Assembly (NCBI RefSeq): GCF_006334915.2
Contig: NZ_VDMA02000003.1
Coordinates: 493,193 to 557,192, forward strand
DNA length: 64,000 nt
Source of the DNA: Microbispora catharanthi
Lineage (GTDB): Bacteria; Actinomycetota; Actinomycetes; Streptosporangiales; Streptosporangiaceae
Direction: 5' to 3'
Positions 18,691-29,466 of the stretch are shown piece by piece; the first letter of the stretch is position 1, and the number at the start of each line of letters is the position of its first letter. A program made the translations under genes and the position numbers. Under the pieces are notes generated by a model. The model worked only from the letters and a program-made list of their open reading frames with translations. It did not search any database and had not been told where the DNA came from.

Positions 18691-19041
18691 TCAGGACTCG
18701 GCGACGACGTAGGCGACCGCCATGCCGCCGTCGTGCGACAGGGAGACGTGCCATCTGCGCACGCCGAGGTCGCGGGCCACCTCGGCCGCCCGGCCCGTGA
18801 TCCTCAGCTCGGGCCGGCCGTGTCCGCCGCGCACGACCTCCGCGTCCAGGTGCCGCAGGCCCGGCGGAACCCCGAGGGCCTTGGCCACCGCCTCCTTGGC
18901 GGCGAACCGCACGGCCAGCGACTCCAGCGGCAGCGCGCCCTCGGCATCGGTGAACAGCCGCCTCCGCAGCGCCGGCGTGCGCTCCAGGGCCGCGCCCAGT
19001 CGCGCCACCTCGACCACGTCCACCCCGATGCCCACGATCAC
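18691..19041 (-). CDS. acpS: Holo-[acyl-carrier-protein] synthase
   Basis: This 116-residue phosphopantetheinyl transferase activates acyl carrier proteins with the 4'-phosphopantetheine arm of CoA. The N-terminus [14 protein letters not shown] holds the metal-binding Asp8. The second motif is [14 protein letters not shown] with the catalytic Glu-Ala pair, and [17 protein letters not shown] ends the fold. I chose the GTG at 19041 to match family length. It is convergent with the MarR gene and divergent from coaA, which supplies its cofactor pathway. Confidence 0.95.
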   Translation of the reverse strand: MIVGIGVDVVEVARLGAALERTPALRRRLFTDAEGALPLESLAVRFAAKEAVAKALGVPPGLRHLDAEVVRGGHGRPELRITGRAAEVARDLGVRRWHVSLSHDGGMAVAYVVAES

Positions 19042-19164
19042 AGCGCCAGCGTACGGCGCGACCAGTGACATGAAGTGAACGTTCTTCCCCGCCGCGCACC
19101 GAAGTAATCCATCGATTTTTGTCCACAGGCTGTGCACGACCCCGGGTGGGGGCACGGAAACGCC

Positions 19165-20106
19165 ATGGCTACGCTTGCCGTCGTGGCAGATGGGGACGCG
19201 TACGTCGAGCTGAGCCGGGAGCAGTGGCGTGACCTGCGCAAGAACACACCGCTCACGCTCACCGAGGCGGAGCTGGAGGAACTGCGCGGCGTCCACGACC
19301 CGATCGACCTGTCCGAGGTCACCGACATCTACCTGCCGCTCACCCGGCTGCTGAACCTGCACTTCACCGGTTCGCGGCAGCGCGGCGCGGCCGTCGGCGC
19401 GTTCCTCGGCGAGCAGGACGCGCCTCCGCCGTACGTGCTGGGCATCGCGGGCAGCGTCGCGGTCGGCAAGTCGACCACGGCGCGGCTGCTGCACACGCTG
19501 CTCGCCCGCTGGCCGGAGCACCCCCGGGTCGACCTGATCACCACCGACAGCTTCCTCTACCCCAACAAGGTGCTCGAAGAGCGCGGCATCATGCACCGCA
19601 AGGGCTTCCCGGAGAGCTACGACCGGCGGGCGCTGGTGAGCTTCGTGGCCGACGTGAAGGCGGGCCGTCCCTCGGTGGAGGCGCCGGTCTACAGCCACCT
19701 GGAATACGACATCGTGCCCGGCGCCGCGCAGACGGTGGACCGGCCGGACATCCTCATCGTCGAGGGGCTCAACGTCCTGCAGCCCGCTCCGCCGGACGCC
19801 CTGGCGGTCTACGACTACTTCGACTTCTCCATCTACGTGGACGCCCGGATGGAGGACATCCGCACCTGGTATGTGGAGCGCTTCCACAAGCTGCGCCGCA
19901 CCGCCTTCTCCGACCCGAAGTCCTACTTCCGCCACATCGCGGCGCTGTCGCACGAGGAGGCGACGACGTTCGCCGAGAACGTCTGGCGGGAGATCAACGA
20001 ACGCAACCTGGTGGAGAACATCGCCCCGACCCGCCGCCGGGCCGGCCTGATCCTGCACAAGGGCTCCGGCCACTCCGTCAGACGGGTGCGGCTGCGCAGA
20101 ACCTAA
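19165..20106 (+). CDS. coaA: Pantothenate kinase, type I
   Basis: This roughly 313-residue kinase carries out the first step of CoA synthesis. The P-loop is [19 protein letters not shown]. Family stretches [40 protein letters not shown] and [13 protein letters not shown] follow. I favour the ATG at 19165 (GGAAA upstream); a GTG at 19183 is also possible. It stands divergent from acpS with a gap of about 120 bases that must hold both promoters. The gene is complete and the call is firm. Confidence 0.96.
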   Translation: MATLAVVADGDAYVELSREQWRDLRKNTPLTLTEAELEELRGVHDPIDLSEVTDIYLPLTRLLNLHFTGSRQRGAAVGAFLGEQDAPPPYVLGIAGSVAVGKSTTARLLHTLLARWPEHPRVDLITTDSFLYPNKVLEERGIMHRKGFPESYDRRALVSFVADVKAGRPSVEAPVYSHLEYDIVPGAAQTVDRPDILIVEGLNVLQPAPPDALAVYDYFDFSIYVDARMEDIRTWYVERFHKLRRTAFSDPKSYFRHIAALSHEEATTFAENVWREINERNLVENIAPTRRRAGLILHKGSGHSVRRVRLRRT

Positions 20107-20135
20107 GTCGTGTCAGACACTCCTAGGATGCAGCC

Positions 20136-21086
20136 GTGCTGCATCTGCGGGTCATCTCCCCGTTCCAGCGGACCGACCAGGTCGTCGAGGTGTTCGACCG
20201 TACGCCGGGAGTCACGAACGTCGTGCTCCTGGCCAAGGCGGCCAGGAAACCGGAGGGCGACGTCGTGCTCGCCGACGTCGCCAGGGAGGCCGCCAACACG
20301 GTCATCGGCCGGCTCAAGGCGCTCGGCCTCGAGCGGGACGGCTCGATCACGGCCGAGGAAATCGAGCTGTCGATCTCCCGGGGCGCGGCCGAGGCGGAGG
20401 AGCGGGCGCCCGGCGAGGGCGACGACGCGGTCGTGTGGGACCACTTCGAGCAGCGTGTGGCCCTCGACAGCCGCATCACGTGGGCGTTCCTGGCGTTCCT
20501 CGCCATCGCCACGCAGATCGCCGCGATCGGCGTCCTCATCCCCTCGCAGATCCTGATCGTCGGCGCGATGGTCCTCGGGCCGGAGTTCGGCGCGGTGGCG
20601 GCCGTCTCGTTCGGCCTGCTCCGCCGCCGGTGGCGGCTCGTCGGCACTGCGGCCCGCACGCTCGCCCTGGGCTTCGCGGCCGCGATCGCCGTCACCCTGG
20701 CCTGTGCCCTCGTCTCGCGGGGCCTCGGCTGGATCTCTCCCGACAGCCTGCGGCACCACGACGAGGTGCGCTTCATCGTGACGCCCGACCGGTGGTCGTT
20801 CATCGTGGCGCTGCTCGCCGGCGCGGCCGGGGTGCTGTCGATCACGGCGGGCAAGTCCTCCGCGCTGGTGGGCGTCTTCATCTCCGTCACCACCGTCCCC
20901 GCGGCCGGCTACATGGCCGTGGCCCTGGCGCTGTGGCGCTGGGACGAGGTCGGCGGCTCGGCGCTGCAGCTTCTCGTCAACATCGCCGGGATGGTCGTCG
21001 CCGGCACGCTGACGCTGTTCCTCCAGCGTGCGCTGTGGTCCCGGTATGGCGGCGGTCGGGCGACGGGCGCGACGAGGCATACCTGA
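20136..21086 (+). CDS. DUF389 family membrane protein
   Basis: This 316-residue protein has a soluble N-terminal domain (1-110) and about six membrane segments from residue 113 on. The family signature is visible in IPSQILIVGAMVLGPEFGAVAAVSFGLLRR and the Gly-rich LLAGAAGVLSITAGKSSALVGVFISVT segment, with Pro and Gly residues breaking helices. DUF389 proteins occur widely in actinobacteria, and some are called TIGR00341; a transport role is suspected but not shown. The GTG start lies 29 bases after coaA, and the ABC genes follow 64 bases later. Confidence 0.85.
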   Translation: MLHLRVISPFQRTDQVVEVFDRTPGVTNVVLLAKAARKPEGDVVLADVAREAANTVIGRLKALGLERDGSITAEEIELSISRGAAEAEERAPGEGDDAVVWDHFEQRVALDSRITWAFLAFLAIATQIAAIGVLIPSQILIVGAMVLGPEFGAVAAVSFGLLRRRWRLVGTAARTLALGFAAAIAVTLACALVSRGLGWISPDSLRHHDEVRFIVTPDRWSFIVALLAGAAGVLSITAGKSSALVGVFISVTTVPAAGYMAVALALWRWDEVGGSALQLLVNIAGMVVAGTLTLFLQRALWSRYGGGRATGATRHT

Positions 21087-21150
21087 GGCGTAGGCGGGTT
21101 CCTCCATCAGATGGAGGCCCGGCGGACGTCACGCCCAGTAGGGTCGGATC

Positions 21151-22077
21151 ATGACAGCGAGCGCGACCCCATGCTTCGCGACCGAGGGGCTGACCAAGCG
21201 CTTCCCCCGCGTCACGGCGCTCGACGACCTCACGGTCGCCGCCGGAACCGGCGTGACCGGCCTGGTGGGCGCCAACGGCGCGGGCAAGTCGACGTTGATC
21301 AAGATCCTGCTCGGCCTGCTCCCCCCGACCTCCGGGCGTGCCTCGGTGCTCGGTTTGGACACGGCCACTCAGGGCCTGGAGATCCGGCGCGTGGTCGGCT
21401 ACATGCCCGAGCACGACTGCCTGCCCCCGGACATATCGGCGACCGAGTTCGTGGTGCACATGGCCCAGATGTCCGGGCTGCCGCGTACGGCCGCCCGCGA
21501 GCGCGCCGCCGACACCCTGCGCCACGTCGGGCTCGACGAGGAGCGCTACCGCCCGATGGGCGGCTACTCCACCGGCATGCGGCAGCGGGTCAAGCTCGCC
21601 CAGGCCCTCGTCCACGACCCGCGACTGGTCTTCCTCGACGAGCCCACCAACGGGCTCGACCCGCAGGGCCGCGACGACATGCTCGCGCTGATCCGGCGCG
21701 TCGGCACCGAGTTCGGCATCAGCGTGCTGGTCACCTCCCACCTGCTCGGCGAGCTCGAGCGGGTGTGCGACCACGTCATCGTCATCGACGGCGGGCGGCT
21801 GCTGCGCTCCTCGGCGATCCGGGAGTTCACCCGGGCCGAGCAGACCATCGCGGTGGAGGTCGAGGAAGGGCAGCAGCGGCTCGCCGAGCGTCTGACCGCG
21901 GGCGGCGAGACGGTCGCCGCGCAGGGCAGGCTGCTGACGGTCCAGGTGTCCGCCGACGACCCCGGCCGCACCTACGACGCCGTACGCGACGCCGTCTGCG
22001 ACCTCGGCCTCAGCCTCCTGCGGCTGGAGCAGCGCCGAGGCCGCATCGAGGACGTCTTCAAGGAGCCGGTGGCATGA
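21151..22077 (+). CDS. ABC transporter ATP-binding protein (first module)
   Basis: This 308-residue ATPase is the motor of an ABC-2-type transporter. The Walker A motif is [20 protein letters not shown], the signature is [15 protein letters not shown] in place of LSGGQ, and the Walker B motif is [17 protein letters not shown]-terminal extension of about 90 residues follows. It is the first of four overlapping genes. The next gene starts inside its stop codon (ATGA), which implies a single translated unit. The substrate is not known. Confidence 0.92.
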   Translation: MTASATPCFATEGLTKRFPRVTALDDLTVAAGTGVTGLVGANGAGKSTLIKILLGLLPPTSGRASVLGLDTATQGLEIRRVVGYMPEHDCLPPDISATEFVVHMAQMSGLPRTAARERAADTLRHVGLDEERYRPMGGYSTGMRQRVKLAQALVHDPRLVFLDEPTNGLDPQGRDDMLALIRRVGTEFGISVLVTSHLLGELERVCDHVIVIDGGRLLRSSAIREFTRAEQTIAVEVEEGQQRLAERLTAGGETVAAQGRLLTVQVSADDPGRTYDAVRDAVCDLGLSLLRLEQRRGRIEDVFKEPVA

Positions 22078-22940
22078 CGACAGAGCCGACCGCGGTCATC
22101 CACGACATCGGATACCGCCACTACGACGGCGTACAGCTGGGGCGCGGCCGGGGGACGCTCGCCCTCGGCGTGCAGAGCCTGCGCGGCGTGTTCGGGCTCG
22201 GCCGCACGGTCCGCGCCAAGATCATGCCGTTGCTGCTGGCCGCGATCATGCTGATGCCGACGGTCGTGTCGATCGGCGTGATGGCGCTCGCCAAGCAGTT
22301 CGTCATGCCCTATCCGAACTACGCGGTCTTCATGCAGGCGGTGATCGCGGTCTTCCTGGCCGCCCAGTCGCCGTACCTGGTCGCGCCGGACCTGCGCTTC
22401 CGTGTGCTGCCGCTGTATCTGTCCCGCCCGCTGACCGTGACCGACTACGTCCTGGCGAAGCTGACCGCGCTCGCGGTAGCGGTGTTCGGGCTGCTGGCCG
22501 TGCCGCTGACGATCGAGTTCGTCGGCGAACTCCTGGTGGACCTGCCCGGGCCCCCGCACACCGCCGACTACCTCGGCGCTCTGGGCGGCGCGGTCCTCCA
22601 CGCGGTGCTGCTGTCCTCCGTGGGCATCGCCCTCGCGTCGTTCACCCCGCGCCGCGGTCTCGGCGTCGCGTCGGTGATCGCGTTCTACATGTTCACCGCC
22701 GCCGTCTCCGGGATCTTCGCCGGCGTGCTGATCTCGTCGGGACGCGACGACGTCGCCGGGTGGGCCCTGCTCCTCAACCCGTTCTTCCTCGTCGACTACG
22801 TCCAGTCGGCCCTGTTCGGCACCGAGCCCGTCAACACTGAGATGGCTCCGCCCGGCATCGCATCCTGCCTGATCCTGCTGGCCGTGGTCGTCCTGGCCGT
22901 GACGGGCGTCCTCCTGCGCTACCGGAAGGCGGCGTCGTGA
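22074..22940 (+). CDS. ABC-2-type permease (first module)
   Basis: This 288-residue membrane protein starts with a soluble stretch that includes [16 protein letters not shown], common in permeases paired with such ATPases. About six membrane segments follow ([20 protein letters not shown] to [15 protein letters not shown]). The ATG at 22074 overlaps the upstream stop, and the end overlaps the next gene's GTG. It forms the channel for the preceding ATPase or a joint complex with the second module. Confidence 0.88.
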   Translation: MTTEPTAVIHDIGYRHYDGVQLGRGRGTLALGVQSLRGVFGLGRTVRAKIMPLLLAAIMLMPTVVSIGVMALAKQFVMPYPNYAVFMQAVIAVFLAAQSPYLVAPDLRFRVLPLYLSRPLTVTDYVLAKLTALAVAVFGLLAVPLTIEFVGELLVDLPGPPHTADYLGALGGAVLHAVLLSSVGIALASFTPRRGLGVASVIAFYMFTAAVSGIFAGVLISSGRDDVAGWALLLNPFFLVDYVQSALFGTEPVNTEMAPPGIASCLILLAVVVLAVTGVLLRYRKAAS

Positions 22941-23890
22941 CCACCACAAGCTCTCCCGTGACCACCCGTCAGGGCGTGCTCGAACTCGCCCAGGTGTCCC
23001 GCTGGTACGGCAACGTCGTGGCGGTCAACGACGTCACGATGACGATCGGGCCCGGCGTCACCGGCCTACTCGGGCCGAACGGCGCGGGCAAGTCGACGCT
23101 GCTGCACATGATGGCCGGGTTCCTCGCGCCGTCCAACGGCACGGCGACCCTCGACGGCCGGCGCATCTGGCACAACCACGAGATCTACCGGCAGATCGGC
23201 CTGGTCCCCGAGAAGGAGGCCGTGTACGGCTTCCTCACCGGATGGCAGTTCGTGCTGTCGTCGGCCCGGCTGCACGGCCTGCCCTCACCCGCCGACGCGG
23301 CCCGGCGGGCCCTCGACCTGGTGGAGATGACGGACGCCTCCGGCCGCCGCATCGAGACGTACTCCAAGGGCATGCGGCAGCGGGTCAAGGTCGCGGCGGC
23401 CCTCGTCCACGACCCCCAGGTGCTGCTCCTGGACGAGCCGTTCAACGGCATGGACCCCCGGCAGCGGCTCCACCTCATGGACCTCGTGCGCCGCATGGGC
23501 GAGGAGGGCCGGACGATCCTGTTCAGCTCGCACATCCTCGAAGAGGTCGAGCGGGTGGCCCACCACATCGAGGTCCTGGTCGCGGGGCGGCACGCCGCGT
23601 CGGGCGACTACCGCGAGATCCGGCGCCGCATGGCCGACCGGCCGCATCTGTTCCGGGTCAGGTCGAGCGACGACCGGCGTCTGGCCGCCGCGCTCATCGG
23701 CGACCCCTCCTCCAGCGCGGTCTCGCTGACCGAGCAGGGCGTCGAGGTCCAGGTGACCGACTACGCGCGCTTCACCGCGCTGCTGCCGCGGATGGCGCGC
23801 GACCTCGCCGTACACCTGTGGCAGGTCTCCCCCACCGACGAGGACCTGGAAAGCGTCTTCTCCTACCTCATTTCCGGGAGTTCTCGATGA
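22937..23890 (+). CDS. ABC transporter ATP-binding protein (second module)
   Basis: This is a 317-residue ATPase, paralogous to the first module. The Walker A motif is [20 protein letters not shown], the signature is YSKGMRQRVKVAAALVHDP, and the Walker B motif is LLLDEPFNGMDPRQR with the switch His in LFSSHILEEVERV. The GTG at 22937 overlaps the preceding permease stop (GTGA), and its own stop overlaps the second permease start. The shared pattern suggests the two modules arose by duplication of an ATPase-permease pair. Confidence 0.92.
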   Translation: MTTTSSPVTTRQGVLELAQVSRWYGNVVAVNDVTMTIGPGVTGLLGPNGAGKSTLLHMMAGFLAPSNGTATLDGRRIWHNHEIYRQIGLVPEKEAVYGFLTGWQFVLSSARLHGLPSPADAARRALDLVEMTDASGRRIETYSKGMRQRVKVAAALVHDPQVLLLDEPFNGMDPRQRLHLMDLVRRMGEEGRTILFSSHILEEVERVAHHIEVLVAGRHAASGDYREIRRRMADRPHLFRVRSSDDRRLAAALIGDPSSSAVSLTEQGVEVQVTDYARFTALLPRMARDLAVHLWQVSPTDEDLESVFSYLISGSSR

Positions 23891-24603
23891 ACACGGTGGT
23901 GGCGGACATCACCTACCGGGCCATGCTCGGGCGCAAGCGGATCTGGCTGCTGATTCTGCTGCCGGTGGCGCTGGTCGCGCTCGCCGCGCTGCTCAGGCTG
24001 GTCAACGGCCAGGACGAGCAGACGGCCGTCCTTCTGATGAAGAGCTTCGCGATCGGCACGATGCTGCCGCTGCTCGGGCTGATCGCCGGAACGGGCGTGA
24101 TCGCGCCGGAGATCGAGGACGGCACGATCATCCACCTGCTGGCCAAGCCGATCTCGCGACCGGTGATCGCGGTGACGAAGTTCGTGGTCGCGGCCTCCCT
24201 CGTCGCGGTGCTCGCCGCCGTCTCGACCTACGCCGCCGCCTACCTCCTGGCCGGCTCGGAGTCGGGCGTCGCGACCGGCTTCACCCTCGGGGCGCTGTTC
24301 GGCGGCATCGCGTACGCCGCGGTGTTCCTGCTGCTGGGCGTGCTCACCCGCCACGCGGTCGCGGTCGGCGTGATCTACGCCCTCGTGTGGGAGGGCGTGG
24401 TCGGCGGCTACGTGCCCGGCGCGCGGAAGTTCTCCATCCAGCAGTGGGCCCAGTCGCTCGCCGACCAGGTCTCCTCCTCGCCCTTCTTCTCCACCGAGGT
24501 GACGCTCGGCTTCGCCGTACCGGCGATGGTCATCGTCACGATCGGCGCCGTCGTCTGGACCGGCCAGCGCCTGCGCTCCCTCTCCCTGACCGGCGACGAC
24601 TAG
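23887..24603 (+). CDS. ABC-2-type permease (second module)
   Basis: This 238-residue membrane protein has six predicted membrane segments, starting with RKRIWLLILLPVALVALAAL and ending with VPAMVIVTIGAVVWTGQRL. The segment IAPEIEDGTIIHLLAKPISR is typical of ABC-2 permeases that carry lipids, peptides or antibiotics out of the cell. It is the last gene of the four-gene block, and the LAL regulator converges on it 43 bases later. The cargo is not known. Confidence 0.88.
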   Translation: MNTVVADITYRAMLGRKRIWLLILLPVALVALAALLRLVNGQDEQTAVLLMKSFAIGTMLPLLGLIAGTGVIAPEIEDGTIIHLLAKPISRPVIAVTKFVVAASLVAVLAAVSTYAAAYLLAGSESGVATGFTLGALFGGIAYAAVFLLLGVLTRHAVAVGVIYALVWEGVVGGYVPGARKFSIQQWAQSLADQVSSSPFFSTEVTLGFAVPAMVIVTIGAVVWTGQRLRSLSLTGDD

Positions 24604-24646
24604 CTCCGCCGTTCAGCGCCTCACGCCGCGCCGGCGTGGTGACCGC

Positions 24647-27424
24647 TCACGACAGAAGGCGGGTCAGTTCGACCCGGGAGCGCACGCCGAGCCTGGCGAA
24701 GATGTTCCTCAGGTGGTGCTCCACCGTGCGCGGGCTGATGAACAGCCGGGCGGCCACCTCGCGGTTCGTCGCGCCCTCCGCCACGAGGGTGGCGATCTGG
24801 AACTGCTGCGCCGTGAGCAGCCGGCCGGCCTCGGAGCGGGAACCCGAGGGCCGCACCGACTCCCCGGCCGCGCGCAACTCCGCGCGGGCGTGCTCGCTCC
24901 ACAGGCGGGCGCCGTACCGCTCGAACGTCTCCAGGGCGCCGTGCAGGTGCTCGCGAGCCGCACTGGGGCGGCGCGACCGCCGGAGCATGCCGCCGTACAG
25001 CAGCCGCGTGCGCGCGGTCTCGAACGCGCACGCCCCCTGGCGGTGCAGTTCCAGCGCCTGTGTGAAGCGCTCCGCGGCCTCGGCCGGGGGCGCGAGCAGC
25101 GCGTGGCACCGGGCCGCCAGCGCCAGCCGGTCGGGGTCGCGGGTGCTGTCGGCCCAGCGCTCCAGCATGACCAGCGCGTCCCCTGCCTGACCGATGTCCC
25201 CGGTGCGTACGGCGCTCTCGACGAGCAGCGGCGTCGCCATCACCCGTACGACGAGGGGGTCGCCGGTGCGGGCCACCGTACGCAGGCGGTTCACCGCGTC
25301 GGCGTGGCGGTTCGCCGCGACGTCCAGATGAGCCAGGGCCAGCGTGCCGAGCGCCTCGGCCACGCTGACGCCGTGGGCGGCGGCCAGCTCGACGGCCCGC
25401 GCCGCCCGCAGGGCGCAGGTCTCCTCGTCGCCCGCGACGGCGGCGGTGAACGCGAGCCAGGCGAGATGCTGGGCGCCGCTGGTGGCCCGGCCCGTCTCCT
25501 GCGCCAGGCGCAGGCCGTCCGAGGCGTTGGCCGCGACCGCGTCGTAACGGCCGCTCCACAGCTGGGCCTGGATCAGGATCTCCAGCATCTGCGGCATGCT
25601 GGCGACCGCGCCGTGGGCGCGCGCCACCTCGACCGCCCGGGACGCCAGTGTGAGCGCGTCGGCCCCGTTGCCGAGCAGGAGGTTCGCGACGCCGCCCCAC
25701 ACGAGCACCGAGGGGCTGCCGGCCGAGGGCGGCACCATCACCTCGGTGGCGACGCGGCGCAGTGAGGCGGTCGCCTCGCGGTGCCGGCCCCGGAACGTCG
25801 CGGCCATGCCGGCGAGATACTCCAGCGCGAGACGTGTGACGTGGTCGTCGTCGGGCCGCCGCAGGGTCTCGGCCCGCCGCGCGATCGCCAGGAACCGGCG
25901 GTTGTCCCCCGCCAGGTAGCTCGCCTCGCCCGCCCGGACCAGCGCGCGTACGGCCTGCTCCCGGTCGGTGTGCAGCAGCCGCTCCGCGGCGGCGAGCAGC
26001 GTGTCGCAGGCGCTGTCGGTCTTGCCCGCGCGCAGCTCCAGGCTGCCCCTGACCAGTTCGGCGCGGCCGCGCACCTCGGCGCCGGCCGCGAGCGTGTCGA
26101 TCCTGGACAGCAGCGACCTCGCCCGCTGCGGCTGTCCCGCCTGCCAGGCGTGCCGGGCGGCGGCGGCCAGCCGTGCGGCCTTGGCCTCGCCCTGCCCGGT
26201 GAGCTCGGCCGCCCGTTCGAGGGCGCGGAACGGTTCGGGGAAGGCCGCCGCCTTCGGCGCCGCCGCGAGCGCGCGTACGAGGTCCTCGGCGAGCCTGTCG
26301 GGGGGACCGTCGAGGGCGGCGGCGCGGTGCCAGGCCCGCCGCAGCCGCTGGTGCTCCCCATCGAGAAGGCTCGCCAGCAGGCGGTGGGCGGCCCTCCGCC
26401 GGACGAGGGACGCCTCGGCGTACGCCACGTGCCGCAGGATCGGGTCGGCGAGGTCGAAACCGCCGTCCGGCGACTCGACGACGACGCCCGCGGTCTCCGC
26501 CGCCTCCAGGGCCGCCAGCCCCGACCGCGACTCCGCCGCGCGCACCAGCGTGACCGCGTCGATGCCGGGATCGGCCGCGACCAGCAGGACGAGGTCGGCG
26601 GTGTCGGCGGGCAGGCCGCGGAGCCGGTCGGCGTGCGCCCGCCACAACCGCCCGCCGCGCGGCGGCGTCTCGGGCGGCGGCGCCGAGCCCTTGCGGTGCG
26701 CGTCGGTCAGTGAGCCGGCGAGTTCGGCCAGCGCGAGCGGGTTGCCCCGGGCCGCCCGGACCAGCGCCGCGCGCAGGTCCCCAGGAGCACCTTCGGGGAC
26801 CAGGTCGTCGAGCACCTGCCGGGACGCCCGCTCGTCGAGCGGGTCGAGCGGCAGCGACGGCAGGTCGCCGGGGGCCGTCCCGGGCTCCGCGGAGGTGAGC
26901 AGCACGGCGACGGGGGCCGCGACGGCTCGGCGGGCCACGAAACAGATCGCCTCCCGGCTGGGGCCGTCGAGCCACTGGAGGTCGTCGGCGCACACCAGCA
27001 CCGGGCGCCCGGCGGTCTGCAGGAGCCGCAGCAGCGCGGCGGGCAGCGCCAGGCCGCCCGTGCCGGTGCCGGTCCGCAGCGCCTCGACGAGCATCGTCGG
27101 GGCGGCCGCCGACGCCGGATCGGCCGCGTCCAGCCGGTCCGCTATGGGGCGGAGCAGGGCGTGCAGCCCGGCGTACGGCAGGTGGGTCTCGCCTCTGACA
27201 CCCTGGGCGCGGAGCACGAGGAACCCCTGCTCGCCCGGGGTTCCGGCGGCCGCGTGCGCGGCGGCGAGGTCGAGCAGCGCGGTCTTGCCCGCACCCGGTC
27301 CACCGAGGAGGAGCAGGCATCCGCCCGCACCGGCCCGGGCCTGGTCCACGAGCGCGCGCAGCGCGCCCGACTCCTTGTCACGACCCCTTAACGCCCCCGA
27401 CCGAACACCGGTCAAATAAGACAT
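24647..27424 (-). CDS. Large LAL-family LuxR regulator with AAA ATPase domain
   Basis: This is a 925-residue signal-transducing ATPase regulator. The N-terminus has Walker A LLGGPGAGKTALLDLAAAHA (about 39-58) and Walker B VLVCADDLQWLDG. A long TPR-like helical middle (about 350-850) includes GEASYLAGDNRRFLAIARRA. The C-terminal 65 residues are a LuxR helix-turn-helix (LVAEGATNREVAARLFISPR then TVEHHLRNIF). Such LAL proteins activate catabolic or secondary-metabolite genes. The neighbouring ABC block is a possible target, inferred from position only. Confidence 0.92.
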   Translation of the reverse strand: MSYLTGVRSGALRGRDKESGALRALVDQARAGAGGCLLLLGGPGAGKTALLDLAAAHAAAGTPGEQGFLVLRAQGVRGETHLPYAGLHALLRPIADRLDAADPASAAAPTMLVEALRTGTGTGGLALPAALLRLLQTAGRPVLVCADDLQWLDGPSREAICFVARRAVAAPVAVLLTSAEPGTAPGDLPSLPLDPLDERASRQVLDDLVPEGAPGDLRAALVRAARGNPLALAELAGSLTDAHRKGSAPPPETPPRGGRLWRAHADRLRGLPADTADLVLLVAADPGIDAVTLVRAAESRSGLAALEAAETAGVVVESPDGGFDLADPILRHVAYAEASLVRRRAAHRLLASLLDGEHQRLRRAWHRAAALDGPPDRLAEDLVRALAAAPKAAAFPEPFRALERAAELTGQGEAKAARLAAAARHAWQAGQPQRARSLLSRIDTLAAGAEVRGRAELVRGSLELRAGKTDSACDTLLAAAERLLHTDREQAVRALVRAGEASYLAGDNRRFLAIARRAETLRRPDDDHVTRLALEYLAGMAATFRGRHREATASLRRVATEVMVPPSAGSPSVLVWGGVANLLLGNGADALTLASRAVEVARAHGAVASMPQMLEILIQAQLWSGRYDAVAANASDGLRLAQETGRATSGAQHLAWLAFTAAVAGDEETCALRAARAVELAAAHGVSVAEALGTLALAHLDVAANRHADAVNRLRTVARTGDPLVVRVMATPLLVESAVRTGDIGQAGDALVMLERWADSTRDPDRLALAARCHALLAPPAEAAERFTQALELHRQGACAFETARTRLLYGGMLRRSRRPSAAREHLHGALETFERYGARLWSEHARAELRAAGESVRPSGSRSEAGRLLTAQQFQIATLVAEGATNREVAARLFISPRTVEHHLRNIFARLGVRSRVELTRLLS

Positions 27425-27473
27425 GCATCAGTGTTACGCGCATATTACGCAATTGAGAAGGGCTTCCAATTGG

Positions 27474-27505
27474 GAACCCCGCCGGGCAGGCACCCGGCGG
27501 GGTTC
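27474..27505 (-). terminator. Terminator after glmM
   Basis: Arms GAACCCCGCCGGG (27474-27486) and CCCGGCGGGGTTC (27493-27505) pair perfectly over 13 bases around a six-base loop. No long U-run follows, but a stem this stable would end the rplM-rpsI-glmM transcript and insulate the LAL gene. Confidence 0.8.
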
Positions 27506-27529
27506 TCGGGAGTGGTGACGCGTGAGGCG

Positions 27530-28915
27530 TCAGCCGCAGACCGTGCGGACGACCTCCGCGAGGCGGTCCGCCACGGCCTTGGCCTGGTCGTGCGACTCGG
27601 CCTCGACCATGACCCGGATCATGGGCTCGGTGCCGCTCGGGCGGATCAGCACGCGGCCGGTCTCCCCGAGCTCGGCCTCCGCCTCGGCGACGGCCGCCCG
27701 CAGTTCGGGGGCGGACGCCTTCGCCTTCGCCACGTCCCGGACGTTGACGAGCACCTGCGGCAGCTTCGTCATCACCGATGCGAGGTCGGCGAGGGAGCGG
27801 CCCTGGCGGGCCACCTCGGCCATCAGGTGGAGCGAGGTGAGCAGGCCGTCGCCGGTCGTGGCGTGATCCAGCATGATCACGTGACCGGACTGCTCGCCGC
27901 CGAGCGTGTAGCCGCCGTCCTGCATCGCCTCCAGGACGTACCGGTCGCCGACCGCGGTCTCCACCACGGACAGGCCGGCCTCCCGCAGGGCGAGCTTGAA
28001 CCCCAGGTTGGACATGACCGTCGCGACGACCGTGTCCTTGGCGAGGCGGCCGTCGGCGTGCATCGACAGGGCCAGGATCGCCATGATCTGGTCGCCGTCG
28101 ACCTCCTCGCCCGCGCCGGTGACGGCGAGGCAGCGGTCGGCGTCGCCGTCATAGGCGATGCCCAGGTCGGCGCCGCCTTCGACGACGGCCTTACGCAACG
28201 CGGCCAGGTGGGTCGAGCCCACGCCGTCGTTGATGTTCAACCCGTCCGGGGCGGCGCCGATGGTCTCCACGGCCGCGCCGGCGCGCAGCAGCGCCTCCGG
28301 GGCGACCATGTGCGCCGCGCCGTGCGCGCAGTCGACGACGACCCGCAGCCCGTCGAGCCGGTGGGGCAGGGTGGTCAGCACGTGAGAGACGTATCGATCG
28401 GCCTCGCCGTACGCCTCACGGACCCGGCCGACCGACGAGCCGACCGGACGGTCCCACTTCTCCCCGAGCCGTTGCTCGATCTCGTTCTCCACCGCGTCGG
28501 GCAGCTTGTAGCCGCCGCGGGTGAAGAACTTGATGCCGTTGTCCGGCGCGGGGTTGTGCGACGCGGAGAGCATGACGCCGAGGTCGGCCCCCAGCGCGTT
28601 GGTCAGGTACGCGACCGCCGGGGTGGGCAGCACGCCGAGTCGCAGGACGTCCACGCCGGACGACGCGAGGCCGGCGACCACGGCGGCCTCCAGGAACTCT
28701 CCTGAAGCCCGCGGGTCCCGGCCTACGACGGCGATCGGGCGGCCGCGCCGCCCGACACTGCCATGGAACGCCCCGGCGTCGCCGAGCACATGCGCGGCGG
28801 CCACGGACAGGTCCATGGCCAGCTCCGCGGTGAGGTCGCGCCCGGCGACCCCACGTACCCCGTCGGTGCCGAAGAGGCGCCCCCGAGAGGAGGCGCCTAC
28901 GGGCTCCTGCGACAT
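27530..28915 (-). CDS. glmM: Phosphoglucosamine mutase
   Basis: This is a 461-residue mutase that converts glucosamine-6-phosphate to glucosamine-1-phosphate for peptidoglycan precursors. The N-terminus [18 protein letters not shown] is diagnostic. The phosphorylated serine is Ser119 in [17 protein letters not shown], the metal loop is [13 protein letters not shown], and the phosphate-binding end is [15 protein letters not shown]. Its ATG shares one base with the rpsI stop (TAATG), so it is coupled to ribosomal protein synthesis. A strong terminator follows. Confidence 0.97.
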   Translation of the reverse strand: MSQEPVGASSRGRLFGTDGVRGVAGRDLTAELAMDLSVAAAHVLGDAGAFHGSVGRRGRPIAVVGRDPRASGEFLEAAVVAGLASSGVDVLRLGVLPTPAVAYLTNALGADLGVMLSASHNPAPDNGIKFFTRGGYKLPDAVENEIEQRLGEKWDRPVGSSVGRVREAYGEADRYVSHVLTTLPHRLDGLRVVVDCAHGAAHMVAPEALLRAGAAVETIGAAPDGLNINDGVGSTHLAALRKAVVEGGADLGIAYDGDADRCLAVTGAGEEVDGDQIMAILALSMHADGRLAKDTVVATVMSNLGFKLALREAGLSVVETAVGDRYVLEAMQDGGYTLGGEQSGHVIMLDHATTGDGLLTSLHLMAEVARQGRSLADLASVMTKLPQVLVNVRDVAKAKASAPELRAAVAEAEAELGETGRVLIRPSGTEPMIRVMVEAESHDQAKAVADRLAEVVRTVCG

Positions 28916-29436
28916 TAACGCTTGCTGTACTGAGGAGCCTTGCGGGCCTTCTTGAGGCCGTACTTCTTCCGCTCCGTGGCGCGGGCGTCACGGGTGAGGA
29001 AGCCGGCCTTCTTCAGCGGCGGGCGGTTGACCTCGGCGTCCAGCACGGCGAGCGCGCGGGACAGGCCCATGCGCAGCGCGCCGGCCTGGCCGGTCACGCC
29101 GCCGCCGTCGATGCGGGCGATGACGTCGAACGCGTCCTCGGCGCCGAGCACGACGAACGGCTCGTTGATCAGCTGCTGGTGGACCTTGTTCGGGAAGTAG
29201 CTGTCCAGCGAGCGGCCGTTGATCGTCCACTTGCCGGTGCCCGGCACGATGCGGACACGGGCGATGGCCTCCTTGCGGCGGCCGGTGCCGTACGAGTTGC
29301 CCGTGGTGACGGGCTTGCGCACGGCGCCCTCGCCGGCCGGGGCCGACTCGGTGGTGTACTCGGAGGGGAACTCCTCCGCGGTGTAGTCTTCCGGCTCGCC
29401 CTCGACGAGCGTCTCGATACCGGTGGGCTCGGCCAC
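28915..29436 (-). CDS. rpsI: 30S ribosomal protein S9
   Basis: This 173-residue protein has the S9 core from [21 protein letters not shown] to the basic tail [17 protein letters not shown], which reaches the P site. A 50-residue acidic N-terminal extension ([14 protein letters not shown]) precedes the core; such leaders are usual in actinobacterial S9. It follows rplM by 30 bases and overlaps glmM by one base. Confidence 0.97.
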   Translation of the reverse strand: MAEPTGIETLVEGEPEDYTAEEFPSEYTTESAPAGEGAVRKPVTTGNSYGTGRRKEAIARVRIVPGTGKWTINGRSLDSYFPNKVHQQLINEPFVVLGAEDAFDVIARIDGGGVTGQAGALRMGLSRALAVLDAEVNRPPLKKAGFLTRDARATERKKYGLKKARKAPQYSKR

Positions 29437-29466
29437 GGTTCTCCTCTTAACTTTCCTGGCTCGCGA

